Positions 19,196 to 27,689 of a stretch of 64,000 nucleotides of DNA are shown here, piece after piece (within the stretch, counting starts at the first letter, position 1; each line of letters starts with the position of its first letter). The DNA is from Neptunicella sp048268085 (GTDB taxonomy: Bacteria; Pseudomonadota; Gammaproteobacteria; Enterobacterales; Alteromonadaceae). The position numbers and the translations under genes are program-made. The stretch is from positions 1 to 64,000 of the forward strand of contig NZ_JBLWWF010000019.1 of assembly GCF_048268085.1 (NCBI RefSeq), given 5' to 3'. The notes under the pieces were generated by a model, which saw only the letters and a list, made by a program, of their open reading frames with translations, did not search any database and was not told the DNA's origin.

Positions 19196-19220
19196 TTGGG
19201 CAGATGTGATATCTGCCCAA
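19196..19220. terminator. Hairpin between the convergent M16 and regulator genes
   Basis: A perfect 10-bp stem (TTGGGCAGAT / ATCTGCCCAA) with a 5-base loop ends exactly where the minus-strand regulator gene stops. There is no T-run on either side, so it may be a Rho-dependent or stability hairpin rather than a classical intrinsic terminator. Confidence 0.55.
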
Positions 19221-19847
19221 TCAAGTAAGCGGAACAATGCGGTAAGCACAGCGCCGTGCTCCATTTAAAATATGTTCTTCGCGACTCACATTAGCAATGC
19301 CTTGCAAGCAGCGCTTAAATAACTGTAATTCAGATCGACAAAATTCCTGACACTGGTTAGCTGCTGCGCAGATAGGACAATGGTTTTCCAATAACCAAAA
19401 ATGACCTTGTTTATCCTGTTCATATTCTGCCATGTATCCCTCCTGACTGCGTATATTGGCCAATTCACGCACTCGCTCAAGTAAACTGCTTTTATCCTTA
19501 AGTAACTCCAGGTATTCCTGTTCACTGCGCGATTCTCGCTCAGCAAGCAATTTGTCCAATCCTTGTTGACCAAAAACAGTCCTAACTGACTCAAGCATAC
19601 TTAATGTCAGTTGTTCATGCCGATCAGGAAAACGTCTCATCGCCAACTCCGTTAGTTGCCAATATTGACTGGGACGACCAACCTTTTCCGCAAGACTATA
19701 ACTATTTACTAATTTACTTTTTTCAAGTTGCAACAAATGCTGACGAGCGCCCATCGACGTCATCCCCAACATTTTGGCCAAGGTTTGTGACTTTTGCGCT
19801 CCCCGGGTTTTTAACATGTATAAAATTTTATCTGCGTTTCCACTCAT
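19221..19847 (-). CDS. HTH transcriptional regulator with a Cys-rich C-terminus (SufR/ArsR-like)
   Basis: An N-terminal winged helix (about 1-70: K-S-Q-T-L-A-K-M-L-G-M-T-S-M-G-A-R-Q-H-L) is followed by a helical middle. The C-terminal segment H-C-P-I-C-A-A-A-N-Q-C-Q-E-F-C has four closely spaced cysteines and another follows (F-K-R-C). The layout resembles SufR-like regulators that hold an Fe-S cluster, so redox or Fe-S sensing is a reasonable inference. The start is placed 18 codons inside the longest frame because GAGGT precedes this ATG and the longer frame would overlap elbB. It follows elbB by 23 bases. Confidence 0.82.
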   Translation of the reverse strand: MSGNADKILYMLKTRGAQKSQTLAKMLGMTSMGARQHLLQLEKSKLVNSYSLAEKVGRPSQYWQLTELAMRRFPDRHEQLTLSMLESVRTVFGQQGLDKLLAERESRSEQEYLELLKDKSSLLERVRELANIRSQEGYMAEYEQDKQGHFWLLENHCPICAAANQCQEFCRSELQLFKRCLQGIANVSREEHILNGARRCAYRIVPLT

Positions 19848-19870
19848 TCGTGCCACCTCGTGCCGCGCAG

Positions 19871-20524
19871 TTAGGCTAATGCCAGTACCGATAACACCCA
19901 CTTGGTAATGCCAGCGTAAGCCTGCTCAATTGACTCTGCCAACATATAAGCTGGTGTTGAGACCACTTTGTGATTTTTATCCAGTACCACATCATCGACA
20001 GCACAATTCACATGATCTCCACCCATTGTCCGGATTGCCGCGGCGGTATCCTGATCATTACCAATCGTTAATTTAACTCCTGGCCCATAGATCCGCGCCA
20101 TCATTGCTGGCGCAATACAAGCATACCCCACCGCTTTATCTGCTTGTGCAAAAGCCGAACAAACGCTTTCAACCTGGGGATGTAATTTGGCATCGGCTCC
20201 CTTTAAGGCGAAGTCACATAAATTCTTAGCCGCGCCAAACCCCCCGGGCAATAATAATGCGTCATAATCTTTAGCCTGTAATTCGGTTAACGGCTTGATT
20301 TCCCCTCTTGCAATCCGAGCAGACTCAATCAATACATTACGTTTTTCACCTTCCATTACTTGGCCATCAAGGTGGTTAACCACATGAAGCTGTTCTATAT
20401 CAGGGGCAAAACACTGATAGTTAGCACCCGCCAACCTGATAGCCAGCAAGGTCAAAACTGACTCATGAATTTCAGCTCCATCAAATACACCGCAGCCACT
20501 TAATACCACTGCAACTTTTTTCAT
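19871..20524 (-). CDS. elbB: ElbB-type isoprenoid biosynthesis / glyoxalase-like protein
   Basis: A 217-residue DJ-1/PfpI-fold protein closely matching E. coli ElbB: K-K-V-A-V-V-L-S-G-C-G-V-F-D-G at the start, the conserved L-P-G-G-F-G-A-A-K-N-L, and the nucleophile loop C-I-A-P-A-M-M. The E. coli protein has weak glyoxalase activity and was linked to isoprenoid synthesis; its physiological role is unsettled. The start is the second Met of the frame, which has GGAG 7 bases upstream. It is co-transcribed with the Cys-rich regulator behind it. Confidence 0.93.
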   Translation of the reverse strand: MKKVAVVLSGCGVFDGAEIHESVLTLLAIRLAGANYQCFAPDIEQLHVVNHLDGQVMEGEKRNVLIESARIARGEIKPLTELQAKDYDALLLPGGFGAAKNLCDFALKGADAKLHPQVESVCSAFAQADKAVGYACIAPAMMARIYGPGVKLTIGNDQDTAAAIRTMGGDHVNCAVDDVVLDKNHKVVSTPAYMLAESIEQAYAGITKWVLSVLALA

Positions 20525-20681
20525 AATCCGCTCCATTCCTTGTAATTAAAGGCTTATGCTTTTTGACCATTTTTTTAGTTCTACTTGTGTCAAAAAACTT
20601 TAATAACAACACTTCTCATCATCCATGGTTATGGTAGAGTAGCTGCCCTACTACGCCAAGCTGTAATTTTTACGAGTAGTA

Positions 20682-20834
20682 TTATCCACAGGGATATAAT
20701 AAAAATAATAAAAGGTCTAAGTTCTTACTTTTATTCTTGCAGTCCACAATATATAAGGTTTTCAGGTACTTTTTTGATTTCTCAAAAAGGTAGCTTTAGT
20801 GATTTTATATTTTTCTTCAACAGAGTTATCCACA
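20682..20834 (+). promoter_or_regulatory. Two perfect DnaA boxes in the leader of polA
   Basis: The 390-base gap between elbB and polA contains TTATCCACA at 20682-20690 and again at 20826-20834, both on the plus strand and each followed by G. Both match the strongest DnaA box exactly. No protein gene is credible in this gap. The cluster suggests DnaA binding at the polA promoter, or a DnaA-titrating site. The function is inferred from the motif only. Confidence 0.65.
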
Positions 20835-20914
20835 GAGACATAAACACCTCTCAACTGGTTTGGGTATATAATCTGTGGCATGCTTTTACGCAAATAAGCA
20901 AACGCTAAATTCCT

Positions 20915-23671
20915 ATGACAAAAATTGCCGATAATCCTTTTATTCTGGTAGACGGTTCGTCTTACCTATTCCGTGCATTTCATGGCATGCCGCCACTAAC
21001 TAACTCTAAAGGTAATCCTACCGGTGCAGTTTATGGTGTCATCAACATGCTTCGCAGTCTGATCAAACAATACAATCCAACCCATATTGCGGTGGTGTTT
21101 GATGCTAAAGGTAAAACCTTTAGAGATGATATTTATCCAGAATACAAGGCTCAACGCCCGCCTATGCCGGATGATTTACGCTGCCAGATAGAACCCCTGC
21201 ATGACATTATTCGCGCAATGGGCTTACCGATTATTGTCGAGTCTGGCGTGGAAGCTGATGATGTAATCGGAACCTTGGCAAGGCAGGCAAGCGCAGCAGG
21301 GATACATACCTTAATCAGTACCGGTGATAAGGACATGGCGCAGTTAGTAGATGAACACGTCACGTTAATTAACACCATGAATAATAGCATTATGGATCCC
21401 GAGGGCGTCATTGAGAAATTTGGGGTTGGTCCTGAATTGATCATCGACTTTCTGGCGCTTAAAGGCGATAAAGTGGATAACATTCCCGGTGTTCCCGGTG
21501 TCGGCGACAAGAGTGCCTTAGGGTTATTACAAGGTATCGGGGGAATTGACGCTATCTATCAAAATCTGGATAAGATTGCCGGATTGGAATTTCGAGGTGC
21601 CAAAACCATGGCCGCAAAAATGGCCGAGTATGAAGAACAGGCTCGCCTTTCCTATGTGTTGGCGACAATTAAAGTTGACGTTGAGTTGGAATACACTCCA
21701 CAAACCTTGTCACCCACCCCGGCCGATAACGATAAATTGGTAGAATTATTTTCTGAACTAGAATTTAAGCGATGGAAAGACGAAGCGGCACAGCCGACAA
21801 CTCAGCAGCAGGATCACAATACGGCCAGCGCCAACGAAATAACCGCCGAACCAGTAAAAGATAATACCTACACCACAATATTGACTGAAACTGAATTACA
21901 GCAATGGATTAAAAAATTATCCGCTGCACGACTGTTTGCATTCGATACCGAAACAACCAGCTTAAATTATATGGATGCTGAATTAGTCGGCTTTTCATTT
22001 GCCACCCAGGCGGGAGAAGCGGCTTATTTACCTGTGGGGCACGACTACCCTGATGCTCCCGAGCAATTAGATCGCAATAAGGTATTAGAACAATTAAAGC
22101 CATTATTAGAAGATGCCAGCATTCATAAAGTCGGTCAGCACATCAAATATGATATGAATGTGCTAGCCAATTATCATATTGAGCTGCGCGGAGTTGCGTT
22201 CGATACCATGTTGGAATCCTACGTATTTAACAGTACCGCTGGGCGACATGATATGGACAGTCTGTCTGAACGTTATTTAGATCACCAGACAATTCACTTT
22301 GAAGACATTGCCGGTAAAGGTGCTAAACAACTGACTTTTAACCAAATTGAACTAGATAAAGCGGCACCTTACGCAGCTGAAGATGCGGATATTACGCTTA
22401 GGTTGCATCAACATTTGTGGCCACAACTGGAGCAATTAGCGGGTCAAAAGCAAATTTTGCAAGACATTGAAGTCCCCCTCATCCCAATCTTGGCGAAAAT
22501 GGAACAAACAGGTGTCTTAATCGATAGCCAACGATTACTGGAACAAAGTCAATTTTTAGCCACTCGGATTATGCAGCTAGAACAAGAAGTTCAAGAAATT
22601 GCCGGACAGCCGTTCAATCTCAATTCAACGAAACAGTTACAGGAAATATTATTTGATAAACTCGAACTGCCGGTAATTAAAAAAACCCCGAAGGGTGCTC
22701 CGTCTACCGCGGAAGAAGTGTTACAGCAGCTCGCCGCTGATTACCCATTGCCCAAGCTGTTATTGGAATACCGTGGTTTAACCAAACTCAAATCCACTTA
22801 TACCGATAAACTGCCAAAAATGATTAACCATCGTACCGGACGAGTACACACTTCTTATCATCAGGCTATTGCTGCAACAGGTCGTTTATCTTCCACTGAT
22901 CCTAATTTACAAAACATTCCAATCCGGACCGAAGAAGGCCGCAAAGTTCGCCAGGCCTTTATTGCCAGAAAAGGCTACAAAATTGTCGCGGCGGATTATT
23001 CACAAATCGAACTGCGCATTATGGCGCATTTATCTGCCGATAAAGGTCTACTCGACGCCTTTTCCAGTGGTAAAGATATTCATAAATCCACCGCAGCAGA
23101 AGTATTTGGCGTGCCGCTGGATGAGGTAACAAGCAATCAACGCCGCAGTGCTAAAGCGATTAATTTCGGTTTAATCTATGGCATGTCAGCTTTTGGTTTA
23201 GCACGTCAATTACAAATACCACGTCATGAAGCACAGCAATATATGGATCTCTATTTTGAACGTTATCCCGGTGTGCTTACCTATATGGAAACCACCCGTG
23301 AATCAGCTAAACAAAATGGTTTTGTCGAAACCGTCTTTGGACGTCGCTTGTATTTACCTGAAATTAATTCACGTAATGGAGCCGCCCGCAAGGGAGCAGA
23401 ACGGGCAGCAATTAACGCACCAATGCAAGGCACCGCGGCGGATATCATTAAAAAAGCGATGATTAAAGTTGCCGACTGGCTAAACACGCTGCCCGAGGGC
23501 GAAGTGAGTATGATCATGCAAGTACATGATGAACTTGTTTTTGAAATAAAAGAACAACTTATTGAACGTCATCAAAAAACGATTGTTGATCTAATGGAAC
23601 AGGCAGCAACCCTATCAATCCCTTTACTAGTAGAGGCTGGAGAGGGAAAAAATTGGGATGAAGCCCACTAA
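20915..23671 (+). CDS. polA: DNA polymerase I
   Basis: A 918-residue repair and Okazaki-maturation polymerase. The 5'-3' exonuclease (FEN) domain spans about 1-290 (V-E-S-G-V-E-A-D-D-V-I-G; K-G-D-K-V-D-N-I-P-G-V-P-G). The 3'-5' proofreading domain spans about 325-515 and is intact (F-D-T-E-T). The polymerase domain spans about 520-918 with D-Y-S-Q-I-E-L-R and Q-V-H-D-E-L-V. It is full length compared with E. coli (928). It precedes spf and engB as in E. coli. The upstream region carries two DnaA boxes. Confidence 0.98.
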   Translation: MTKIADNPFILVDGSSYLFRAFHGMPPLTNSKGNPTGAVYGVINMLRSLIKQYNPTHIAVVFDAKGKTFRDDIYPEYKAQRPPMPDDLRCQIEPLHDIIRAMGLPIIVESGVEADDVIGTLARQASAAGIHTLISTGDKDMAQLVDEHVTLINTMNNSIMDPEGVIEKFGVGPELIIDFLALKGDKVDNIPGVPGVGDKSALGLLQGIGGIDAIYQNLDKIAGLEFRGAKTMAAKMAEYEEQARLSYVLATIKVDVELEYTPQTLSPTPADNDKLVELFSELEFKRWKDEAAQPTTQQQDHNTASANEITAEPVKDNTYTTILTETELQQWIKKLSAARLFAFDTETTSLNYMDAELVGFSFATQAGEAAYLPVGHDYPDAPEQLDRNKVLEQLKPLLEDASIHKVGQHIKYDMNVLANYHIELRGVAFDTMLESYVFNSTAGRHDMDSLSERYLDHQTIHFEDIAGKGAKQLTFNQIELDKAAPYAAEDADITLRLHQHLWPQLEQLAGQKQILQDIEVPLIPILAKMEQTGVLIDSQRLLEQSQFLATRIMQLEQEVQEIAGQPFNLNSTKQLQEILFDKLELPVIKKTPKGAPSTAEEVLQQLAADYPLPKLLLEYRGLTKLKSTYTDKLPKMINHRTGRVHTSYHQAIAATGRLSSTDPNLQNIPIRTEEGRKVRQAFIARKGYKIVAADYSQIELRIMAHLSADKGLLDAFSSGKDIHKSTAAEVFGVPLDEVTSNQRRSAKAINFGLIYGMSAFGLARQLQIPRHEAQQYMDLYFERYPGVLTYMETTRESAKQNGFVETVFGRRLYLPEINSRNGAARKGAERAAINAPMQGTAADIIKKAMIKVADWLNTLPEGEVSMIMQVHDELVFEIKEQLIERHQKTIVDLMEQAATLSIPLLVEAGEGKNWDEAH

Positions 23672-23729
23672 TGGCACTTACAAAAAATCGTTTCCATACA
23701 ATTTTTTGTAGTTTTATTACATAAAAATA

Positions 23730-23757
23730 TTGCAATCGTTCTCATTTTGGCTATTAT
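23730..23757 (+). promoter_or_regulatory. Promoter of the Spot 42 RNA gene
   Basis: A -35 element TTGCAA (23730-23735) and a -10 element TATTAT (23752-23757) are separated by 16 bases. The first RNA base would be G23765, seven bases after the -10, exactly at the conserved Spot 42 start. Confidence 0.65.
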
Positions 23758-23764
23758 TCGTCCT

Positions 23765-23834
23765 GTAGGGTACAGAGGGACGATTATTTATCAGACCTTT
23801 GCTTAGGCCTCGGCGATTGCCGAGGCTTTTTTTT
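23765..23834 (+). ncRNA. spf: Spot 42 small RNA, short form
   Basis: Spot 42 is an Hfq-dependent RNA that represses carbon-use genes under CRP control in E. coli. The first 14 bases (GTAGGGTACAGAGG) are identical to the E. coli RNA, and a second conserved block, CAGACCTTT, follows at 23792-23800. The RNA ends in a perfect 8-bp hairpin (GCCTCGGC, loop GATT, GCCGAGGC) and eight T. Its place, between polA and engB, is the same as in E. coli. At about 70 bases it is clearly shorter than the 109-base E. coli form: the middle part is missing. Confidence 0.85.
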
Positions 23835-23940
23835 GCCTGTAAAAAATAAATAAAAATATTTGAAATTTATTTTGAACTAAACAGATTACCGACACTCATA
23901 ACTTACGAATGCACTGTACATTTGTTGTTGTCTCCCTTTA

Positions 23941-23972
23941 CCCCACTAGTTTCTAGTGGGGTTTTCTTTTTT
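23941..23972 (+). terminator. Strong intrinsic terminator after spf
   Basis: A 9-bp perfect stem (CCCCACTAG / CTAGTGGGG) with a TTT loop is followed by TTTTCTTTTTT on the plus strand. The nearest annotated plus-strand gene, spf, already has its own terminator 107 bases earlier. This one either catches read-through or ends a further small transcript starting between 23835 and 23940. The rest of the 377-base gap to engB shows only a 7-bp inverted repeat at 24024-24040. Confidence 0.75.
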
Positions 23973-24048
23973 AAGGAGAGCACTCATTAAACTGAATACC
24001 CACAAAACGAGTGATACCAGTTCGAGGTTGTTGCAACCTCAGGGGGGA

Positions 24049-24645
24049 TTAAAGGTAGTTAAACCATTTATTAAGGATGGCTTCCATATTTTGTAACCCT
24101 TCGCGCTTTAGAGATGAAAAACTCTCCACGGTCACATCACCACAAAATGCCAACGCGGCTTCACGTGCCATTAAAACCTGTGCTTTACGTTTTCCGGACT
24201 TTAACTTATCTGACTTGGTTAATAACGCCAGAACCGGCAAATCACTCGCCACAGCCCAAGAAATAAGCTGCTGATCAAGATCTTTAAAAGGATGGCGAAT
24301 GTCCATTAATACCACCAAACCTTTTAAACTTTCACGCTTTTCTAAATATTCACTTAACGACTTTTGCCATTTCAGTTTCATCTCTAACGGAACTTGGGCA
24401 AAACCGTAGCCAGGTAAATCGATTAAACGACGCTCTTCATCTAACTCAAAAACATTAATAAGCTGGGTACGACCGGGAGTTTTACTGGTTCTGGCCAGAC
24501 TTTTTTGCCGTGTTAATGTATTTAATGCACTTGATTTGCCGGCATTGGATCGCCCAGCAAAAGCGACCTCTATGCCACTATCCACGCCGAGGTGGCGTAT
24601 ATCTGGGGCACTTAACAAAAACTTAGCCTGACTATACTGAGACAT
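24049..24645 (-). CDS. engB: Ribosome biogenesis GTP-binding protein EngB (YihA/YsxC)
   Basis: An essential GTPase of large-subunit assembly. The G motifs are complete: G1 G-R-S-N-A-G-K-S-S-A, G3 D-L-P-G-Y-G-F-A and G4 T-K-S-D. At 198 residues the length is typical. The start is the ATG with AAGGA 8 bases upstream; an in-frame GTG lies one codon before. Convergent placement after polA-spf is the same as in E. coli. Confidence 0.97.
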   Translation of the reverse strand: MSQYSQAKFLLSAPDIRHLGVDSGIEVAFAGRSNAGKSSALNTLTRQKSLARTSKTPGRTQLINVFELDEERRLIDLPGYGFAQVPLEMKLKWQKSLSEYLEKRESLKGLVVLMDIRHPFKDLDQQLISWAVASDLPVLALLTKSDKLKSGKRKAQVLMAREAALAFCGDVTVESFSSLKREGLQNMEAILNKWFNYL

Positions 24646-24840
24646 CACTTTTTCCTTAGCTCAAATTCTGGCGCAACTATACCATTTTTTAGCTGGGATG
24701 CCGTGAATTGACTAATATTCGAAGCTAATTTTAATAATATCCATACAAATCAACGGGAATATATTTTACTCAATGGATAAATGTGTAAAATACGGCTTAG
24801 CATTTTTCGCCCGCCAACTAAAAGTACGACGAGAATCAAT

Positions 24841-25464
24841 ATGAAAAAACTATGCCTTCTGATTTGTCTGAGTTTGGGTTTTACCGCCACCGTTAATGCA
24901 GCTGGTGATGCCGAAGCTGGAAAAAATAAGTCTGCTACCTGTGCTGCCTGTCACGGAGCTGATGGTAACAGTGCTGTCGATATGTATCCGAAACTGGCTG
25001 GTCAGCACTCCGAGTATATTATTAAGCAACTACATGAATTCCGGGCTGCCTCTAAGTCTAATGGTGAAGAAGGACGTAACGATCCGGTCATGAATGGAAT
25101 GGCTGCGGCGTTGTCTGATCAAGATATTGAAGATTTAGCCGCCTATTTTTCTAGTCAAAAAGCCAAACCAGGAGCGACACCTGAGAACGTAATTGAAGTA
25201 GGCAGACGTTTATTTCAGGGGGGCAATTCAGAACGAGGTATTACCGCTTGTTCAGCCTGTCATGGCCCTCGTGGCAATGGTATGGGATTAGCTAAATTCC
25301 CGGATATCAGTGGCCAACACAGCACCTATGTAAAAGCACAACTAGAAAAATTCAGAGAGGGCACTCGCCACAATGATCCTAATGGCATGATGCGGGATAT
25401 GGCGAAACACTTATCTGATAAAGATATCGATATTTTGTCAAAATATGTCGGCGGTTTGCATTAG
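24841..25464 (+). CDS. Di-heme cytochrome c4
   Basis: A 207-residue periplasmic electron carrier. After a signal peptide (about 1-20, ending V-N-A-A) there are two similar cytochrome c domains. Their heme sites are C-A-A-C-H (domain 1) and C-S-A-C-H (domain 2), with axial Met candidates in the M-N-G-M and M-R-D-M regions. Cytochrome c4 typically feeds terminal oxidases, often cbb3 type. The start is the Met that begins the signal peptide; the longer frame adds an implausible basic stretch. A strong terminator follows, and it is transcribed away from engB. Confidence 0.94.
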   Translation: MKKLCLLICLSLGFTATVNAAGDAEAGKNKSATCAACHGADGNSAVDMYPKLAGQHSEYIIKQLHEFRAASKSNGEEGRNDPVMNGMAAALSDQDIEDLAAYFSSQKAKPGATPENVIEVGRRLFQGGNSERGITACSACHGPRGNGMGLAKFPDISGQHSTYVKAQLEKFREGTRHNDPNGMMRDMAKHLSDKDIDILSKYVGGLH

Positions 25465-25477
25465 TTCAACTTCTTTG

Positions 25478-25505
25478 AAAAAGCGATCTACGGATCGCTT
25501 TTTTT
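25478..25505 (+). terminator. Intrinsic terminator of the cytochrome c4 gene
   Basis: A stem GCGATC / GATCGC with loop TACG is extended by A/T pairs and followed by seven T. It lies 14 bases after the stop codon. Confidence 0.9.
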
Positions 25506-25615
25506 CTACCTCTCAACGATAAACCAGCAGCCATAGCTCTCCAGCACCCGCAATTTTTTCTGTAATAATAATGTAAATAAGTTGTAAAACTTTTTTATTG
25601 CTGTAATCTCTTACT

Positions 25616-25901
25616 CCAATAAAAAAGGAGCAGCAAGTCGTCTTGCAACAAGGAAGAATGAGTAACAGGGCTAACGACTAGCCATTACTCCCTTAATACT
25701 TTCATTTTTAGAAAGAACATTGGACGAGCAATAAAGTGTCAGGAAGACCAACAAAAATAAAATATTGGCTTCGTAAATAAAAGCAAAAAGTGAAGCATAC
25801 AGACATTGATGTCGCTAATATTTAGGGAACAAAAAAATGGGAGAAGTGTCATCTGACACTCAGTTTTATAAGAAGCGATAGCTTAAACTATCGCCTTTTT
25901 T
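25616..25901 (+). ncRNA. Csr-type regulatory RNA candidate (CsrC/CsrB-like)
   Basis: CsrB/CsrC RNAs sequester the translational regulator CsrA through GGA motifs. This about 285-base stretch has no open frame. It has six GGA motifs (near 25627, 25652, 25722, 25742, 25826 and 25840), several strong hairpins (GAGTAA-GGCTA pairing with TAGCC-TTACTC near 25660-25691; GACAT-ATGTC; AGTGTCA-TGACACT), and an intrinsic terminator at 25875-25901 (GCGATAG / CTATCGC, then T6) resembling that of E. coli CsrC. A short block around GTCAGGAAGAC also matches E. coli CsrC. It lies between the engB and yihI neighbourhoods, the csrC position in E. coli. A promoter (TTGTAA, 16 bases, TAATCT) ends at 25609. The GGA count is low for the family. 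Confidence 0.6.
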
Positions 25902-26022
25902 CTATCTGTGGATTAGGTAATTAACCCACAAATATCAATATAATCGCCTAGTTTTATTCAAAAGCTCGCATAGCGGCTGTTGCGCAGGTAAAATGCGCTT
26001 ACGATCCTAATGCTGAATCATT

Positions 26023-26535
26023 ATGCCTAAAATTAAGAAAACTCGTAAAGTCGGTCAAATCGGTGTGCGTAGCGTACCTAAAGCCGAACGTGTCCGAAAA
26101 CCCAAAGAAGATCGCAAAAAAAAGCCGAACGGCCGGCCTGCTGGCAGTCGACAAAATGTTGATCTGGACGCCAACACGGGCAAGAAAAACACTCTCGGCA
26201 ATAAAGATCCAAGACTTGGCAGCAAAGTGCCGGTACCACTGATCGCAACGGATAAAGTGGTTAACAAAAAAGTCTCGAAAGTGAAGAAATATTTTTCTCC
26301 TGCTCAAGAACTTGAAGCAATAGAGAACGATCCACGTTTAGAGCACTTGCTTAATCAATTAGATAGAAATAAAAAACTCAGTTTTGACGACCAACAGTTT
26401 GTCGATAAACAACTAGCCCGACATAAGCAATTATGTGAACTGCTGGGTATTGATGACGAAGCAGAGGAACAATCAGCACCGGAAGGTGATTTGCTTGATC
26501 AGTTAGAGCAGAGTAATTTGGACAAATTTAAGTAA
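26023..26535 (+). CDS. yihI: Der GTPase-activating protein YihI
   Basis: A 170-residue, highly charged protein. The N-terminal half is Lys/Arg/Pro-rich and probably unstructured (R-K-P-K-E-D-R-K-K-K-P). The C-terminal acidic helical part (about 100-150) contains L-E-A-I-E-N-D-P-R-L-E and L-L-D-Q-L-E. In E. coli YihI stimulates the GTPase Der and modulates 50S maturation. The length matches E. coli (169). Its gene lies near engB in both genomes. Confidence 0.93.
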   Translation: MPKIKKTRKVGQIGVRSVPKAERVRKPKEDRKKKPNGRPAGSRQNVDLDANTGKKNTLGNKDPRLGSKVPVPLIATDKVVNKKVSKVKKYFSPAQELEAIENDPRLEHLLNQLDRNKKLSFDDQQFVDKQLARHKQLCELLGIDDEAEEQSAPEGDLLDQLEQSNLDKFK

Positions 26536-26538
26536 TTT

Positions 26539-26979
26539 ATGCCAACGATACTACTTATCCTTGCGCTCATTATTGTTGCGAGCTTAGCTTTTTATGCAGG
26601 TCAATTGTTATTCAAGCTGCGCCAGCAAACTCGACTACAACAGCAACGACGCCAAGATAGAGTCGAGAATATCACCAAAAGCATTAAAACCATCGCTATG
26701 GCGATGGAACAGCAACAGTGCAATATATCCGAGGGCGCTATTCGTTTATGTATTTTATTGGAGAGTTTACCAATTAATCCTTTGCCAGATTTTGCCGCTC
26801 GCTTTCCTGCCTTACATGACTTATATCGTCAGGTTAAACATATGCCAACCCATGAAGAGCGACAAAAGCAATCTCGTATGGAGCGACGTAAAATGGATTT
26901 GATTCGAGAAGAGCTCGAGGCTCAAATGGAAACCAGTATTTTGAAAGAAGTCGCTATATTACGCCACTTTTCAATTTAG
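26539..26979 (+). CDS. DUF2489 family membrane-anchored protein
   Basis: A 146-residue protein with one N-terminal transmembrane helix (about 3-25), then a basic, Gln/Arg-rich helical region and a cytosolic-type helical domain (about 45-146). It matches DUF2489, a family of unknown function found next to yihI in Shewanella and Vibrio. Only three bases separate it from the yihI stop, so the two are co-transcribed. It converges on tag. Confidence 0.85.
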   Translation: MPTILLILALIIVASLAFYAGQLLFKLRQQTRLQQQRRQDRVENITKSIKTIAMAMEQQQCNISEGAIRLCILLESLPINPLPDFAARFPALHDLYRQVKHMPTHEERQKQSRMERRKMDLIREELEAQMETSILKEVAILRHFSI

Positions 26980-26986
26980 GCTCACA

Positions 26987-27568
26987 CTATCGGCGCGCCA
27001 CATCAACACAATCCTGATAACAATGACAGCTGACAATATGATCATTGACCAAACCAACCGCTTGCATAAATGCGTAACAGATAGTGCTGCCAACAAAAGA
27101 AAAGCCTTGTTTCTTTAACGCTTTAGACATGGCATCTGATTCGGCTGTTGTTGCCGGAACCTGTTGCATGCTCTGCCAGTGATTGATAATGGTTTGGTTA
27201 TTCACAAACTGCCAAATAAACTCACTGAAGTTAATCCCCTCCTCCTCCATTTTTAAATAAGCCCGGGCATTTTTAATGATGGAGTTGATTTTTAATCTAT
27301 TCCGCACAATCCCTGCATTTTGCATGAGTTGTTCAACTTTTTGTTCGTCAAACTTGGCTATCTCATTAGGCTCAAAGTGAGCAAAGGCCTGCTCATAATG
27401 GGTTTGTTTTTTCAGAATAGTAATCCAGCTTAACCCCGCTTGTTGCCCATCAAGGCACAGTTTGGCGAACAATTCTTTAGGATCCGTGACCGCCCGCCCC
27501 CAGACTTGGTCATGATAATCCTGGTAAATTTTCTCCTTTCCCGCCCAACTGCACCTGATCACGTCCAT
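26987..27568 (-). CDS. tag: DNA-3-methyladenine glycosylase I
   Basis: Excises 3-methyladenine from alkylated DNA. At 193 residues it has the Tag start R-C-S-W-A-G and Y-H-D-Q-V-W-G, with Cys6 and His19 as zinc ligands. The two remaining ligands lie in N-D-H-I-V-S-C-H-C. The central helix-hairpin-helix region has G-I-V-R-N-R-L-K-I-N. The gene diverges from glyQS across 121 bases, as in Shewanella. Confidence 0.97.
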   Translation of the reverse strand: MDVIRCSWAGKEKIYQDYHDQVWGRAVTDPKELFAKLCLDGQQAGLSWITILKKQTHYEQAFAHFEPNEIAKFDEQKVEQLMQNAGIVRNRLKINSIIKNARAYLKMEEEGINFSEFIWQFVNNQTIINHWQSMQQVPATTAESDAMSKALKKQGFSFVGSTICYAFMQAVGLVNDHIVSCHCYQDCVDVARR

Positions 27569-27689
27569 TTATCACCTCATTTATTGATACATTGATTAAA
27601 AACGCGCTATTAGACTACATTCGAATGCGAGCAAAAGGTATACTTAGCGGCATTTTTCGTTAATCAATTAACAAGGCTTTTAGTGCGCT

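Noticed and set aside
20585..20908. 107-codon plus-strand frame upstream of polA
   Set aside because: Unlikely composition, no Shine-Dalgarno, and it covers the DnaA boxes and promoter of polA.
24024..24040. Inverted repeat GAGGTTG / CAACCTC after engB as a terminator
   Set aside because: No T-run on the minus strand, so termination cannot be claimed.
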